A DNA stretch of 64,000 bases, taken from NCBI GenBank assembly GCA_023213315.1, contig JAKCPI010001600.1, positions 124,001-188,000 of the forward strand, read 5' to 3'. Of this stretch, positions 11,069-22,352 are shown piece after piece; position 1 is the first letter of the stretch, and the number at the start of each line of letters is the position of its first letter. Source of the stretch: Euborellia annulipes (Eukaryota; Arthropoda; Insecta; Dermaptera; Anisolabididae). Both the position numbers and the translations under genes were made by a program. The notes beneath the pieces are model-generated. The model saw only the letters and a program-made list of their open reading frames with translations, did no database searches and was not told the origin of the DNA.

Positions 11069-11595
11069 TCTAAAATAAGAGGCTCATAAAATATTTACAA
11101 AATAAAAGGAGAGCCTATGTTTCTCTAAAGGTGATAAGATGATTGTATTCTTTTAAAAAGAAGCGTGCTAAAATAAATGAGTTTCTAAGTTTAAAAGGAA
11201 AATTAGAATTTTAGGATTCATTTAAAAAGTTTAGAGAAATTTCTAAGTGGAAAGACGATGTATGAAAATGCCAAGTTTATAAATATTTAAATTGGAGCAT
11301 ATGAATGATTTATATATTTTTTTTCTTCTTGAATAATAATGATATACACACCTCTTTTATTTTATAACATCTCATTTTTGTGAACAATTAAAAATTCTAT
11401 GATCCTGACATCCTTAATACATCCTTGGGACAATGACTTCATCGGATGCATAGGCAAATTAAATATATTAGGAAATGTTGACACTATTTTTTGTACACTT
11501 TATAAATTGTAACCATATCAGATGGCATCGTTAATTTTTGGTTTTTTCGAATTAATAATTACCAGTCTAATTCTTCAGTGCCAATGACGCCACTG

Positions 11596-12261
11596 AACCA
11601 TTTTTTTAGCAATGTGTTATTAATTGATACATTCTCGTCGTTGCCGCATTGTTTGTATGAGAATTTTAAAAATTTCATTAACTAAGGCCATCATCAGATT
11701 CATTTTTCAAGCTATAATACTTATTGAAAAATTGAAAACAAAAGTTAAATACTGTAGCATTCAATTGTATTTATTAATTACCTAATCACAATCAATGAAA
11801 AAAATTAGAGTGGTCCTTATTTATAGAGATCACATTTTTTTTTTAGAAATTAGCCTAATAGCAGGTACCTGTAGAGGTTTTCCATTGCATTAAAAAAATA
11901 ATGTCTGGGAAATTTGAACTCATTTGATACACGTTGCTCATCGTCTTTGAACTTTGAGAATTATCAAAATTTTTTTAAAACTAAGCACTCACTTTGTTTT
12001 CGTTCACAAGAGACTAAATTAATTTCACATTCTAAAACTATAAATTTATTATTTAGCACCCTTTATTTCATAAAATTACTTCAGTCAAAGTTCCTCAGCA
12101 TAAATCTGTTCATATTTCTTTTTCATTTCATAAATATTTGTCAATCATATTTTTCAGTTGGATTATATAAAATTATATTTAACAAATGTGTGAATATGTT
12201 TAGTCAAATCCGAATTGAATATTAATATCGTATTCAAATGAATAGATCTCGAAAATTATTT
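11596..12261. other. AT-rich intergenic DNA
   Basis: A 103-codon open frame (11,914-12,225, plus) has very AT-rich codons and a Phe/Ile/Leu/Ser-rich composition expected by chance. No gene is called. A weak complement of the CTGATGATGG motif lies at about 11,676-11,691. Confidence 0.5.
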
Positions 12262-12481
12262 ATTCAATTAAATATTTACTAAATTCATATATCCGAAAAA
12301 ATAAGTGTGTGCCGCCGGGAGTCGAACCACGGATCCACCGATTTGCGCTCAGTGTGCCCTTACCACTAGACCACAGCAGTGCTGCACACTGAGCGCAAAT
12401 CGGTGGATCCGTGGTTCGACTCCCGGCGGCACACACTTATTTTTTCGGATATATGAATTTAGTAAATATTTAATTGTATAA
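12262..12481. repeat. Foldback built from two facing tRNA-like SINE heads
   Basis: The sequence runs into a tRNA-like head on the minus strand (B box complement GGAGTCGAACCAC, 12,317-12,329), through a 26-nt centre, and back out through a perfect complement (GTGGTTCGACTCC). The pairing continues outward through CATATATCCGAAAAAATAAG. Total arm length is about 97 bp. The head is the same type as at 4,738. Confidence 0.8.
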
Positions 12482-13533
12482 ATTTCGCGGCTCACGTACG
12501 CGATATGTATAATATCTTAAATATTATATATAATTTCTTATTTATTAATTATTTATTCATTTTTTTTAACAAATAAAAGGCACACATTTGTGAAACAAGC
12601 ATCTCTCTCACGCCGTCAGTCCTGGTAAGAAGAATTAACAATTGAGATTTTTAAGAAACTCCAAGCAATGCTGAGAACCAGGCTTTCGAGCCCGTCAGAA
12701 GATATCGATTAAATGTATTTTCAATAAATTTGTAAAATAAAAATTACTTTTAAAAAAAATAGTAATCCAATGATCCCCAAATCAACGTATTAATATAAAG
12801 ATCCTTACAATAAAAAGAAGATCAAAATTTCTCTTTTTTTTTCTCTCCCTCCTTGAGTGATATATATTTATTTCTCAGATCGAAGTTTTCATCCTTTCTT
12901 TAATTGAATGGAGTGTATAAAGGGTGCTTCGTGGTGACAGCGCTACCCCCTCGCAGCCAGGCAAAGCCACTCGATGTCAAAACCCGCGAATAATACGATT
13001 GGCAAATAATGCCCAGTATTTTGCCTTCAAGTTCCATACAAAACTGACAGACTATGTTTTGCAATTTGTCCTTGGAGAGGAAACGCGCGCCCCTATCATA
13101 ATATTGATCACAATGCCCTTTGTGCTTACTTCTCTCATTCTCTTTTGAATATATATATAGTCTCTTATTTATTTATCATTCAGGTAATTTTATCAAAATT
13201 AAATGTATTAAGATTAATTATTGCTGTGTCTTTTGGAGCAGAAAAAGATTTTTTTTCTATCACGTTTTGATTGATAAAAATTTTGATCAAATTAAAATAA
13301 ATAAGAACGTTATCGTCAAATTAATTTAGGTGATTAAACCTATTAAATTAAGGTTTTTGATGAAATAGCCATTAATACATAATTTAATATTGTTATGAAG
13401 ATTGATTATTGCCCTCGTGCGATTCCGACATTGTAAATCCACCCCTGCCTAGAAGCAGCAAATTTAAGGACAATACCGACGCAATACCAAACGACGCTTA
13501 GTTTAAATAAATTTTATTGCTATTATTTGCTTC
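12482..13533. other. Intergenic DNA with an unexplained GC-richer patch
   Basis: At 12,925-13,115 the composition becomes balanced and the plus strand is open (the first part of a 74-codon frame, 12,924-13,148), but I recognise no domain and the frame contains no clear splice sites. At 12,600-12,625 a CTG before GTAAGA looks like a 5' splice site after a short GC-rich stretch. Both could be parts of an unseen gene or unique intergenic DNA. Confidence 0.3.
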
Positions 13534-13877
13534 CAGGGGCGCCGGAACGAATTTGAATCAGGGGGGGGGAATTTTTTAGAAAATTAAAATAATTTAATAT
13601 GTTCAAATAGTATAAAACAAAAACAAATCTACTATAAAACTTTAAAAATTTTAAATAAAATCACAATTTTAATAAAATTAAAATTTTATAAAATTTGCTG
13701 CTAGTGATTTTATCAAAAACTTTTGGAAAAAATGAATTTCTTGCTCTTTTAATTTTTTTTAATTTAGAAGATTTTATTTTTCAAAAGTAAAAATATATCA
13801 TTTTTAAAAATAAATGAAATAAAAAAATAAATATTGCCCCTCTCTGCCCCCCCCCCCCCCCAGTTCCGGCGCCTATG
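13534..13877. mobile_element. hAT-like MITE, family with GGCGCCGGAAC ends
   Basis: Ends CAGGGGCGCCGGAACG and CAGTTCCGGCGCCTATG are inverted repeats. Perfect 8-bp target duplication TTTGCTTC at 13,526-13,533 and 13,878-13,885. A G run lies near the left end and a C run near the right. The second copy is at 30,873. Confidence 0.9.
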
Positions 13878-13885
13878 TTTGCTTC

Positions 13886-15206
13886 GAATTATTTTTGCTT
13901 TTTATTGTTATTGTATTTTTTGATATTGATATTATTTTTCCTTTATATGTCAGTAAATGGATAAATCCTTTTTAAATTTAAATTTCCGTTTTTCTAATCT
14001 TTCTACTTTAAAACTAATTAATTAGATAAATTGTCTATATTAATGTGACGTTATCAGTTTATTTAAATTAATTGGTAGTCGATATATTCTACATAAATTT
14101 TATGGTCTGGACAGGAAACGAGGCCCTCACTGACCCTTAGATCATGAAACAAGAGCTTTATATCCACTAGCCTATGGGACAGTTTTGCAAAGTCCCGATG
14201 TCCCGGCCGGTTTACTTCTAGTCCCGGAAAAAATTAAATTTGATTATAGATGACCAATACAGTCTAAAAAATAATAAACTGTGATTAAATTTTTTATTGT
14301 TCCATGTGTGAAGGATTATTTAGAATAATTACTTTGCCATTTATTTCACTGTACTGTATGAAAAGTAACAAGATTAAAACAAAAAAAAAGACTTTCTAAA
14401 AAAGGTCCTAGCCAATGAAAAGTAGGGCTACATCAGGGCTACATGTAAGAAATAAAATGTTTAAATTTATATGCTTGTCTCATTTATTATTACCCCTGGT
14501 TTAGGTCCATAATTAATAGCATTGGGAATAATAGACTACCCTCTAAAGACACTAGGGGGTGCATTCCCGTGTCCCGGTTGAAAATTTCAGAAATCTGGCT
14601 AGCCTATATATGAGCATTTAATTTGTGATGATTGAATTTTAACGAGAAAGTCATTTATTTTGTATTTTATTTGATAATATTATCATTTTCAAATGTTTAT
14701 TCATTTTATTTTTTTTCTAAAATAGATAAGATAAATAAATAAACCGAGTCTCTCTATTTTCTAAATTAAAAGCAAATAAGTAATTCGGATTTACACAGGT
14801 GTATATTTCTATAGTATAAAAGCTTTAATAGAGTATCATTTTCGTGACCCTCCTGGAAACGGGTTTTATTTTTATTTTTTTATAATTAAGGGCCCTCCAA
14901 TATCATGTCATTTCGCGCCTCCCTCTGTTTTTGAGATTTTTAATGTGAAATTAGATATTTTTATAAGAATAAATATCATATTTCAATTTAATCTTAATAT
15001 AGAAATGTACCGTGAGGGATCCCGGTCAAGCTTTATAAATTAAGACTATGCTGTATTGGTATAACATAATTTAAAAATAAATATATTGCAATATATCCCT
15101 AAATGGTAGATTCAGCAGCCGAGAGGACAAATTTAAAAAAAATTATCACTTATATAAAATAGCTACTTAGAGTGGGTAGCTAGAATAGCGACCTACTCAT
15201 AAATTA
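13886..15206. other. AT-rich intergenic DNA
   Basis: No gene. Between about 14,160 and 14,605 GTCCCG words near both sides and a repeated TAGCCTAT suggest another old DNA-transposon relic, but I could not find matching terminal inverted repeats. Confidence 0.4.
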
Positions 15207-15415
15207 GTCTATGATAAATGTTTTGATAACATATAATTAATATTTAGTAACTCATATAAGATTATCTAAAAATTGATTCATGGTTCAATTCCCAAAGAGA
15301 GGGGAGAAAGCGACCTCTATAAATGAGTATGATAAATGTTGATAACATATAATTAATATTTAGTAACTCACATAAGATTATCTAAAAATTGATTCATGGT
15401 TCAATTCCCCAAAGA
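15207..15415. repeat. Two-copy tandem duplication
   Basis: A unit starting TATGATAAATG, continuing GATAACATATAATTAATATT and ending with TTGATTCATGGTTCAATTCC occurs twice head to tail, about 123 bp apart, with few differences. It is a recent local duplication with no gene. Confidence 0.75.
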
Positions 15416-15469
15416 GACAAATTTGGCTAAATATTACAAATTTAACAATTTAATTGTTATTTTTTAACT

Positions 15470-15680
15470 TGGTGTGCGTAGGAACAGTTCATTTCGATCA
15501 AACTTATCGAAACCAACACAAACACTACCTCTGAGAAGTCCTGAAGACTAGCAAGACTGTGGCACCGAAAGCAAACCAATCCACCATTACTTCCTAATCT
15601 AACCCTCTTGAATATGGCTCCAAAAGGAGGGTCGAAACATCTAGTAAATCTCAACAACCAATATGATTTGAATAATCACT
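15470..15680 (+). mobile_element. Retroelement-like fragment with a GGGTCGAAACATC motif
   Basis: Resembles 35,640-35,880 in its last part (ATGGCTC...AAAAGGAG then TCGAAACATC versus CCGAAACGTC, followed by AGTAAATC). The shared piece ends in the hammerhead-like motif. No intact coding frame is present. Confidence 0.4.
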
Positions 15681-15703
15681 AAAAAAATTTTTCTTCGCAC
15701 AGT

Positions 15704-15734
15704 GGCCTATTCCTGGGGGCCGCGGGGGCCGCCC

Positions 15735-15765
<31 letters not shown>

Positions 15766-16065
15766 ATATTTCTTTTTTTTTTTTTAATGTTTTATTTTTT
15801 TTTAATATTATTTTATTAAATCTCTAATATATCAAAAAACTTAAAAAAAAATTAAAAAAATTATAAAAAATTTTAAAATTTTTATAATAATGTAATATTA
15901 TTTTTTTTTATAATAATAATTTTTTTTTTTTTTTTTTGTTTTTTTTTTATAATTATTATATAATCTAAAAAATTTCTCCTTTTTTTTTTTTTTGGAGGAG
16001 GGGGGGGAGTTTTTATAACTTTTTCCCCCCCCCCCCCCCCAACCCCCCCCCGTGTCGGAACCAGG
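15704..16065. repeat. Homopolymer-rich tract (poly-C, poly-A, poly-T, poly-G)
   Basis: Runs of more than 25 C, then A, T, AT, G and again C. The order (C run near the left, C run near the right, AT-rich centre) matches the insides of the hAT-like MITEs, so this may be a decayed one. Lengths of such runs in an assembly are unreliable. Confidence 0.5.
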
Positions 16066-16623
16066 ATGGTGCGCGTCTCGGGGTGCTAATTTTGGGAGTT
16101 TCCAGGGGCCACAATTTTGAAGCTATCGACCTCAAATTTTTTTTTTTAATTAAAGCTATTGAAAATATCTACAACTTATAGAAGCCCTTTTTTTGATTTT
16201 CGAAAAAATAAATTTTTTTTAGATTAATCGCATTAAATAAAAGAAATTAAAAAAAAAAATTCGCTATATAATTAAATTAGTAATCATTGTGTTAAAAAAT
16301 AATTAATTTTTTACCCTTAATTAATTAGCTGGAATCTTTCAAATGAAATGGAATAAATCTCTTGTATTCCTATGGGAAAAACTAACGCCATCTCTTGCCG
16401 CCTCGAGTAACTCGGTAGTCAATCGTCTTCTAACGGCTTTTCGAGACGCGCACCTTAAGGGGGAGGCCGAAATTTTTGGAATAGGAGAGGCACTGGAGGG
16501 GAGGATAATGTCTATTATGATATGATTTATTATATTTTAGTTCTGGATTCAAATTAGAATTAATAAAGAACTTTATAATAAGATTTAAACTTTCGACCGT
16601 TGGTTCTCGTTGAAACATTTTGT
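16066..16623. other. Intergenic DNA, nothing recognised
   Basis: A GC-richer piece at 16,380-16,460 carries short open frames on both strands, neither of which I recognise. Confidence 0.4.
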
Positions 16624-17540
16624 AAATTAAAATTAAATATACAAATTAAACACTAGGTTATTTGTTTCAAAGGTTTTATTAATTAAAAATTAACACTTAA
16701 TACGTATTTCGACAATTTCTTGTCATCATCAGAAGAATGTAATCACTAGGGCTCGGATTTATAGGCACTAAAAATCTTTAAAATAGGCAGGCAACTAAGC
16801 ACTAAAAATTATTAAAATAGGCACTTAAAAGGCATTTATTGTAAAAATAGGCACTTAAAAAGGCACTTAAAAGGCAGAAATTAAGAAATAATATAAAAAA
16901 TTTTAAAAATTGATGTCTTATTTTTGGTAATCTGGTGTGACTGGTCGCACAGCACACAATTTTTTCTTGATTTCGGTAATTTAAAGGCGCATTCTGTACT
17001 TGTTTGCCAGCATATAAATACAAATCAAATTTTTAAGTACTAATTTTTAAAATTTTACATTAAAAATAATATTTTTTTTATTTTTTTTTCAAATCTCGGG
17101 AGGGGGGGTAATTACCCCCTTTACCCCCCCCCACCCCTTGAAATATTTTCTTGATAATTCAAAAAAAATTTTAAATTTAGGCTATGTCTAGCTCGTAAAA
17201 AATTGAAATTGGGTATTTGAACTTAAAATAGGCACTAAAAAAGGCATTTATAGATGAAATAGGCACCCAAAACCCAAAATCGGCCAAAATAGGCATTATA
17301 GGCACTAACAAATGCCTCTTATTTTATTCAGAATTTCATGAAACCTATACATATCATATTAGCCTAAATTTTAAGCCATAAATTAAAAAAAGGCAAATAG
17401 GGCGATATCCGAGCCCTAGTAATCACTTCTGATGATGACAAAAAAATTGTCGAAATACGTATTAAGTGTTAATTTTTAATTAATAAAACCTTTGAAACAA
17501 ATAACCTAGTGTTTAATTTGTATATTTAATTTTAATTTTA
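16624..17540. repeat. Foldback element split by a hAT-like insertion
   Basis: Outer arms AATTAAAATTAAATATACAA and its complement, then AACACTAGGTTATTTGTTTC and complement, then the motif CTGATGATGACA...TTGTCGAAAT in each arm. The centre was the insertion site of the element at 16,747-17,418. A relative lies at 44,560-44,775. Confidence 0.8.
16747..17418. mobile_element. hAT-like element nested in a foldback
   Basis: Ends TAGGGCTCGGAT and ATCCGAGCCCTA. Perfect 8-bp duplication GTAATCAC at 16,739-16,746 and 17,419-17,426. Inside are repeated TAGGCACTTAAAA words and one hairpin of repeat C. No transposase frame. Confidence 0.9.
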
Positions 17541-18395
17541 AAGAACTTTATCTATGATTAATATCATAATATTAATATTTTTTTCTATACAAAGGGAATT
17601 CCCTCTGGAATTGCTAGTGACTTTACATCAATATAAATATACAATAATTACTAGTTAATATACTACAATAATTGCTAGTTAAAAATAGGTAAAAGAAAGT
17701 AATAATTAAAAAGGAAATTTATAAATTTAACAAATTTCCAAAACCGTAGTCTCCTTATTAATTAAGTGATCATAACATGTTACAGAAGACTTTAATTTCT
17801 GTTTATTAATCAAAGTTTTCAAAATTCAGATTTCTTTCTGAGCTGATCGATAAAAAATAATCATTCAAAATATCAAATATTTTTTTTTTTTTATCTATAA
17901 CATGAATCAAATATTTGTTTCATAATAGGAAAACAGACAAATAAATATTCATTGAACGGAAATAAATAAATTTGTTACTATAATATCTGAGATATTATTA
18001 GAATCAATAATGTTGGAAGGGAGGCGTGGCTCTAGAGCTCCTAAGTAGGTCCCCAAACTAAAAAAAAAATTCCCATTAGCAATCAACTTAAAAAGTCTGT
18101 TATATGGTGATTTTCAAAACGAGTTGATTTATTAATGATTTTGTTAAAAGTGTATTCTGTATCATTGTTTGTGGTTAATTGTATTATTTTGTGTAAATTG
18201 TAAAAAAAAAAAAACCTGGCGGAATGGCCAACAGCCATCATTAAAAAAAAAATATAGTCTAATATATTAAATTTCATGTGCCAATGTAATAAAATTATTT
18301 TCAATCTGAAATGTGTGAAACGAGAGGAAATCAGCTTCTATTTAAATAAAACTTCTATTATGTCATGTGTCTATCAGTTTTAATTCGTTATAGAC
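17541..18395. other. AT-rich intergenic DNA, nothing recognised
   Basis: No gene or clear element. A 73-codon minus-strand frame at 18,083-18,304 is AT-driven and is not called. Confidence 0.5.
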
Positions 18396-18693
18396 CAGCG
18401 TTTCCCAAAGTGTCGTTCGTAACCCAGCACCGGGTCGTAGAAAAATTGGAAAACACACAAAAAAAAATTATTATAATTTTTTTTTACATCAGAGAGTCAT
18501 TAGAAATAGTGGCAAAGTGTATTTGTAATCTTTCATTATAACTTGAAACAAATGAATAACTTGATTTTTATTAAAAAATGAAATTTGTTTTGTAAATAAT
18601 TTAATTTTTTTTTTTTTTTTTTTCATAAAGTTGGTCTCGAAAACTTTTAAAACCTCGTACCGGACCACGGTCAAAAACGTTTGGAAAACACTG
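18396..18693. mobile_element. hAT-like MITE (CAGCGTTTCCCAAAG type)
   Basis: Ends CAGCGTTTCCCAAAG and CGTTTGGAAAACACTG. Perfect 8-bp duplication TTATAGAC at 18,388-18,395 and 18,694-18,701. Confidence 0.9.
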
Positions 18694-18798
18694 TTATAGA
18701 CTACTCTACTAGCTCTCCACTCCTTTCACAAATTTCTGATCTATCTTATCGCGATAATTTTCAATCTATCAGTAAAATAATTTAAAAAATCAATCGAG

Positions 18799-19251
18799 AA
18801 TGACTTCCCCAAAACTTTCTCGCATATTCTTTAGGAATTAAGTCGTGTGTGTGTGTGTCTATGTGTGTATGTAAACACGATTTCTTAAAAACCAGAGATC
18901 GATGAAATTTGGTATAGGCTATACTCCTTTCACTAAAATTGTAGATTTCTATCAACTTTTGGAGAATAATCTTTTTTTTTTGCAAGTAGTACTTTACCTA
19001 AAAAGTTTTTTCAAAAATTTTGAAATTTTAAATTTTTTTGTCATATTATGATAAATTACCCTATTTTAAAGTTTTTTATACTTTCAGAGTTTTCGAAAAA
19101 ATGTTTTTTGAAAAAAACTTTTTAGGTAAAGTACTACTACTTCCAGATGAAGTATTTATTCCAAAAGTTGATAGAAATCTACAAATTCTAAGTGTAAGAA
19201 GCATATACCAAATTTCATCGATCTGGCTGCACTGGTTTTTAAGCAATCGTG

Positions 19252-19285
<34 letters not shown>

Positions 19286-19641
19286 GGGAGGGGGGGAGGG
19301 GGGGGCGGTGTCTAAAAATTTAAAAAAAAAAAAAAATATATATTTTCTTGGGAATTTTTTTTTTTAACCCAATCCACACATTAATTTAATTTTTTTATTT
19401 AAATAAATAATTAATAATCTATGTATATATTAATTGCAAACCCCCTCCCTCTCGGCCTAACGAGGGGTTGGCCCCCAACAAGATGTGGAGCCATGCACAG
19501 ACATAATGCCCAAGATGGTTTTTTTGGTCTCAGGGAGGTCTAAAACGTGGGGAAACATCAAAATCTCGAAGTCGAATTTTTTGACGATTACAATACTTTC
19601 TCTTTTTGGAGAAATAATATTTCATTCTATACGAGAAAGTA
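18799..19641. repeat. Foldback element ending in CTTTCTC/GAGAAAG, with CA repeats
   Basis: Arms include AACACGATTTCTTAAAAACC, GATCGATGAAATTTGGTATA, ATTTCTATCAACTTTTGG and AGTAGTACTTTACCTAAAA with their complements on the right. A CA microsatellite (19,252-19,282) lies near the right end. Second full copy at 29,457; remnant at 6,089. Confidence 0.75.
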
Positions 19642-20420
19642 AAAAGAACGACGAAGGGGAAAAAAAAAAGGTCAAAAATTTGATTGAGGGAGAAAAAAAT
19701 TTTCACGGGAGGGAAAAAAAATCAAAAAAAAAAAGGTAAAATGAAAAAAAAAATTTTATAGGAAAACAAGGTACAGTTTCGGCGAAACTAAAGGGAGGCG
19801 AATATTCGGTTTCGGTTTCGGTTTCGGCTGAAACGGGGGACCCAGTAAAAATATTAAATTTTACTAAATTTATTTTGAATTATTTATTAAAATAAATGAT
19901 AAATACTGTATTTATTATTTGTCAAATACCCATAGCAAAAGAGAAATAATTTTTTTCAGGTTGTTTAATAAATATCAAATTAATGAACATTGAATAATAA
20001 AAAAAAAAAAAAAAAAAACATTGAATAATCCTTTTTTTGCGAATTTCCATTTAATTGAATCTAATATCAAAAGTTCTTATGTTCGTTTAATGAATTTTTA
20101 AACGAATTCCATTTTTTTTTTCATATCGACTATGTATGGCATAATTAATCTTTTATTAAAATATAATCTATGTGGAGAAATAATATTTCATTAAATTAAA
20201 AAAAAAAGTCACATTTTTTAATCCATCAACCAAGGTAAATTTAATTCGCTACTCACAGTTTATGGTTTAATAATGAAAATGTTAATTAAAAAAATTTATT
20301 ATTCCATTTTCGACAAGGATTTTTTTTTCCTTTTACTGAATTATTTTTTAAATTTTATGTTCTAAATTTTTAAATGATAGCAATATCTAATATAAAGCTT
20401 TTTTAAACTATAATATAGAT
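19642..20420. other. AT-rich intergenic DNA
   Basis: Purine runs, and three tandem copies of TTTCGG at about 19,805-19,830 beside a GAAAC-rich stretch. No gene. Confidence 0.5.
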
Positions 20421-20767
20421 CAGTGGTTCCCAACCGGTGTGCCGCGGCATCCAAGTGTGCCGCTAGAATGTCAAAGGGGTGCCGCAATATATTCACGTAA
20501 AAAAAAAGAGTGAAAAATAAACGGAGAAAATGAAGAAGCTTTAAAAAAAAAATTCTAGGGCGGCAAAAATTCCGTCTCCCTAAAAAAAGGTAAAATTATT
20601 TTCACGCAAGAGGGAAAAATTTCGTGGAGGTAGCAAAAAATTTGCCGAAAGGCCGGCAAAAATTTCGTTTTGCTAGGGGTAAAAAAAGGAGGGGAGCCCC
20701 TGATGTGTAATGTTATTCCCAACCCATCTTTGGGGTGCCGTGGACTTCAAAAGGTTGGGAAACACTG
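20421..20767. mobile_element. hAT-like MITE (CAGTGGTTCCCAACC type)
   Basis: Ends CAGTGGTTCCCAACC and GGTTGGGAAACACTG. Flanking octamers ATATAGAT and ATACAGAT differ at one position. Inner words GTGTGCCGC and GGGGTGCCG are typical of a hAT MITE type common in animals. Confidence 0.85.
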
Positions 20768-20793
20768 ATACAGATTATATTTAGTTTAAATAA

Positions 20794-20824
<31 letters not shown>

Positions 20825-20825
20825 A

Positions 20826-21090
20826 GAGCCCACGGGGGTGGTGTAGAGGTTAGCGTGCTAACCTCATATACCAAACGTCGCGGGTTCGGACCCCAGGCAG
20901 TCCGATGATTTTATTTAAGCCATCTGGATACCAGATGGCTTAAATAAAAATGCCTGGACCCTAATATATAAATTCATAAATAACGGTTATCGTAAATGTC
21001 TTATATGGCCTGAGCTGCCGAAAAGACAGTGTGAATGTGTGTGAGTGTGAGTGTGAATGAGAAAAAAGTGTGAATGTTTTAAAAAAAAAT
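20826..21090 (+). mobile_element. tRNA-derived SINE (family 1), near complete
   Basis: A box GGTGTAGAGGTTAGCGTGC, B box GCGGGTTCGGACCCC, body with a self-complementary TTTAAGCCATCTGG hairpin, TAACGGTTATCGTAAATGTC, GCCGAAAAGACAGTGTG, and tail GAATGAGAAAAAAGTGTGA with terminal A run. This is the reference copy for the family in this window. Confidence 0.85.
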
Positions 21091-21868
21091 AAATAAATAA
21101 AAGACTCACACTTTTTTCCCATTCACACATTCTTTTCGTCAACTTATCCAAATTTTTTTATGTGAGTTTCACGAGGGTATTACTCTCGTGAAATTCACAT
21201 AAATACAACCTTTGTTATAATTTTTTCTCATGTTATTATTAAACACTATAAAAAATTTTGTATTCTTTCTTAAAAACTGAATAGTTTTTGAGAAAAACTT
21301 GCCGGAAAGGGTCTTTTTTTCTTCTTGAATTATCTTTAGAAAATTGGAAAAAATACAAAATTTTTTTAAAAATAGTATAATTTTCCTAATAAAAACCCCT
21401 CCCCCCTTCCTTATATAAAAAAAAAAACCACAAATTACAAAATTTTTTAAAAACATATCAGGTAAAGTAGTATACCCGGAAGGTCTAAAGGAGGTTCTCC
21501 CTGAATTTTTTTTTTTTATATTTTTTTTTCAAAAAAAAAAAAAAAAAAAATAACTTTATAATAAAACAAAAAAAAATGTAATTGAATAATTTTTTTATCT
21601 TTAAAAATAAAAAATAAAAATATTCTTTTTTTTATTTAAATCACAACAACAAAAAAAAAAAAAAAAAAAATAAAGTGGTTTTTAAATTATTTTTTTTTTT
21701 TTAATTGTAAAATATAAAAATTTTTTTTAAAATAGTACAAAGAAAAGGGAAATTTTCATGTTACAGCATCAAAAAAGATTAATTCTTTTTTCTCTCTTTA
21801 TTATAATTATATTTTTAATAAAAAAAAAGATTTTTTTTTAATTTGTCTTTTAGGTATCTTCATTTGAT
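21091..21868. other. AT-rich intergenic DNA with small hairpins
   Basis: A complement of the SINE tail at 21,102-21,140 and a hairpin at 21,158-21,205 (TTTCACGAG...CTCGTGAAA). The 95-codon minus-strand frame (21,169-21,456) starts inside this hairpin and is not called. Confidence 0.5.
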
Positions 21869-22121
21869 CAGGGCGGATTAAAGGGGGGGGGGGCGATCCC
21901 CCCCCCCCCCCCGAGAATAAATTCAAACTGTTATAAAAACTAGTAATCTAAAGAAATTATGATTTCAGCTCTTTAATTTCAATTGAATTTGTTACCAATC
22001 AATTTAAATAAATAGGAAAGGGGTCTAAATGGCCATAGATGCCGACAAAGTCCTTAAATAAAAAAAAATTAAAAAAAAAAACCGCCCCCCTCCCCGACAA
22101 AATTGCATTAATCCGCCACTG
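21869..22121. mobile_element. hAT-like MITE, CGGATTAA family
   Basis: Ends CAGGGCGGATTAA and TTAATCCGCCACTG. Perfect 8-bp duplication CATTTGAT at 21,861-21,868 and 22,122-22,129. Long G and C runs at the left, C run near the right. The inside shares TTTAAATAAATAGGAAAGGG with the copy at 32,366. Confidence 0.9.
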
Positions 22122-22194
22122 CATTTGATTGGTATCAAATTCAAATGAAATAATTTTTTTTTGCCTGGGACGGGATGCGAACCCTCGACCATAA

Positions 22195-22352
22195 AAAAAT
22201 ATATATTTTTTTAAATTTCATTTCGGCAACGAAGGCCATTTAGACCCCGTCTCTATTTCAATTGGATTGGTAGCATGAGACGAGATGCGAACCCGCGACA
22301 CTTGGTACAAATGACCAGCACGTTAACCACTACACCAATGCCTGAGGGCTAG
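22195..22352 (-). mobile_element. tRNA-derived SINE (family 2)
   Basis: On the minus strand: head with A-box-like GGTGTAGTGGTTAACGTGC and B box GGGTTCGCATC, body with GCTACCAATCCAATTGAAAT-like words, tail GCCTTCGTTGCCGAAATG. A fragment of another copy lies just left (22,165-22,190). Relatives at 31,905, 32,950 and 35,042. Confidence 0.75.

Larger units (their letters stand above)
8954..11595. mobile_element. Large hAT-like element, composite
   Basis: Termini CAGTGGCGTCATTGG and CCAATGACGCCACTG are perfect complements 2.6 kb apart. I find no matching 8-bp duplication outside, so the ends may belong to a decayed or rearranged element. The inside holds a G/C homopolymer near the left end, an inverted repeat (9,661-10,135), repeat C (10,200-10,585) and a hairpin (11,010-11,068). 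No transposase is readable. Confidence 0.5.

Noticed and set aside
11914..12225. 103-codon plus-strand frame
   Set aside because: Composition follows the local AT richness (Phe, Ile, Leu, Lys, Ser), with no domain, splice logic or conservation signal.
19038..19367. 109-codon frame with a HTHTHT run
   Set aside because: The run is a CA microsatellite and the rest is the arm of a foldback element.
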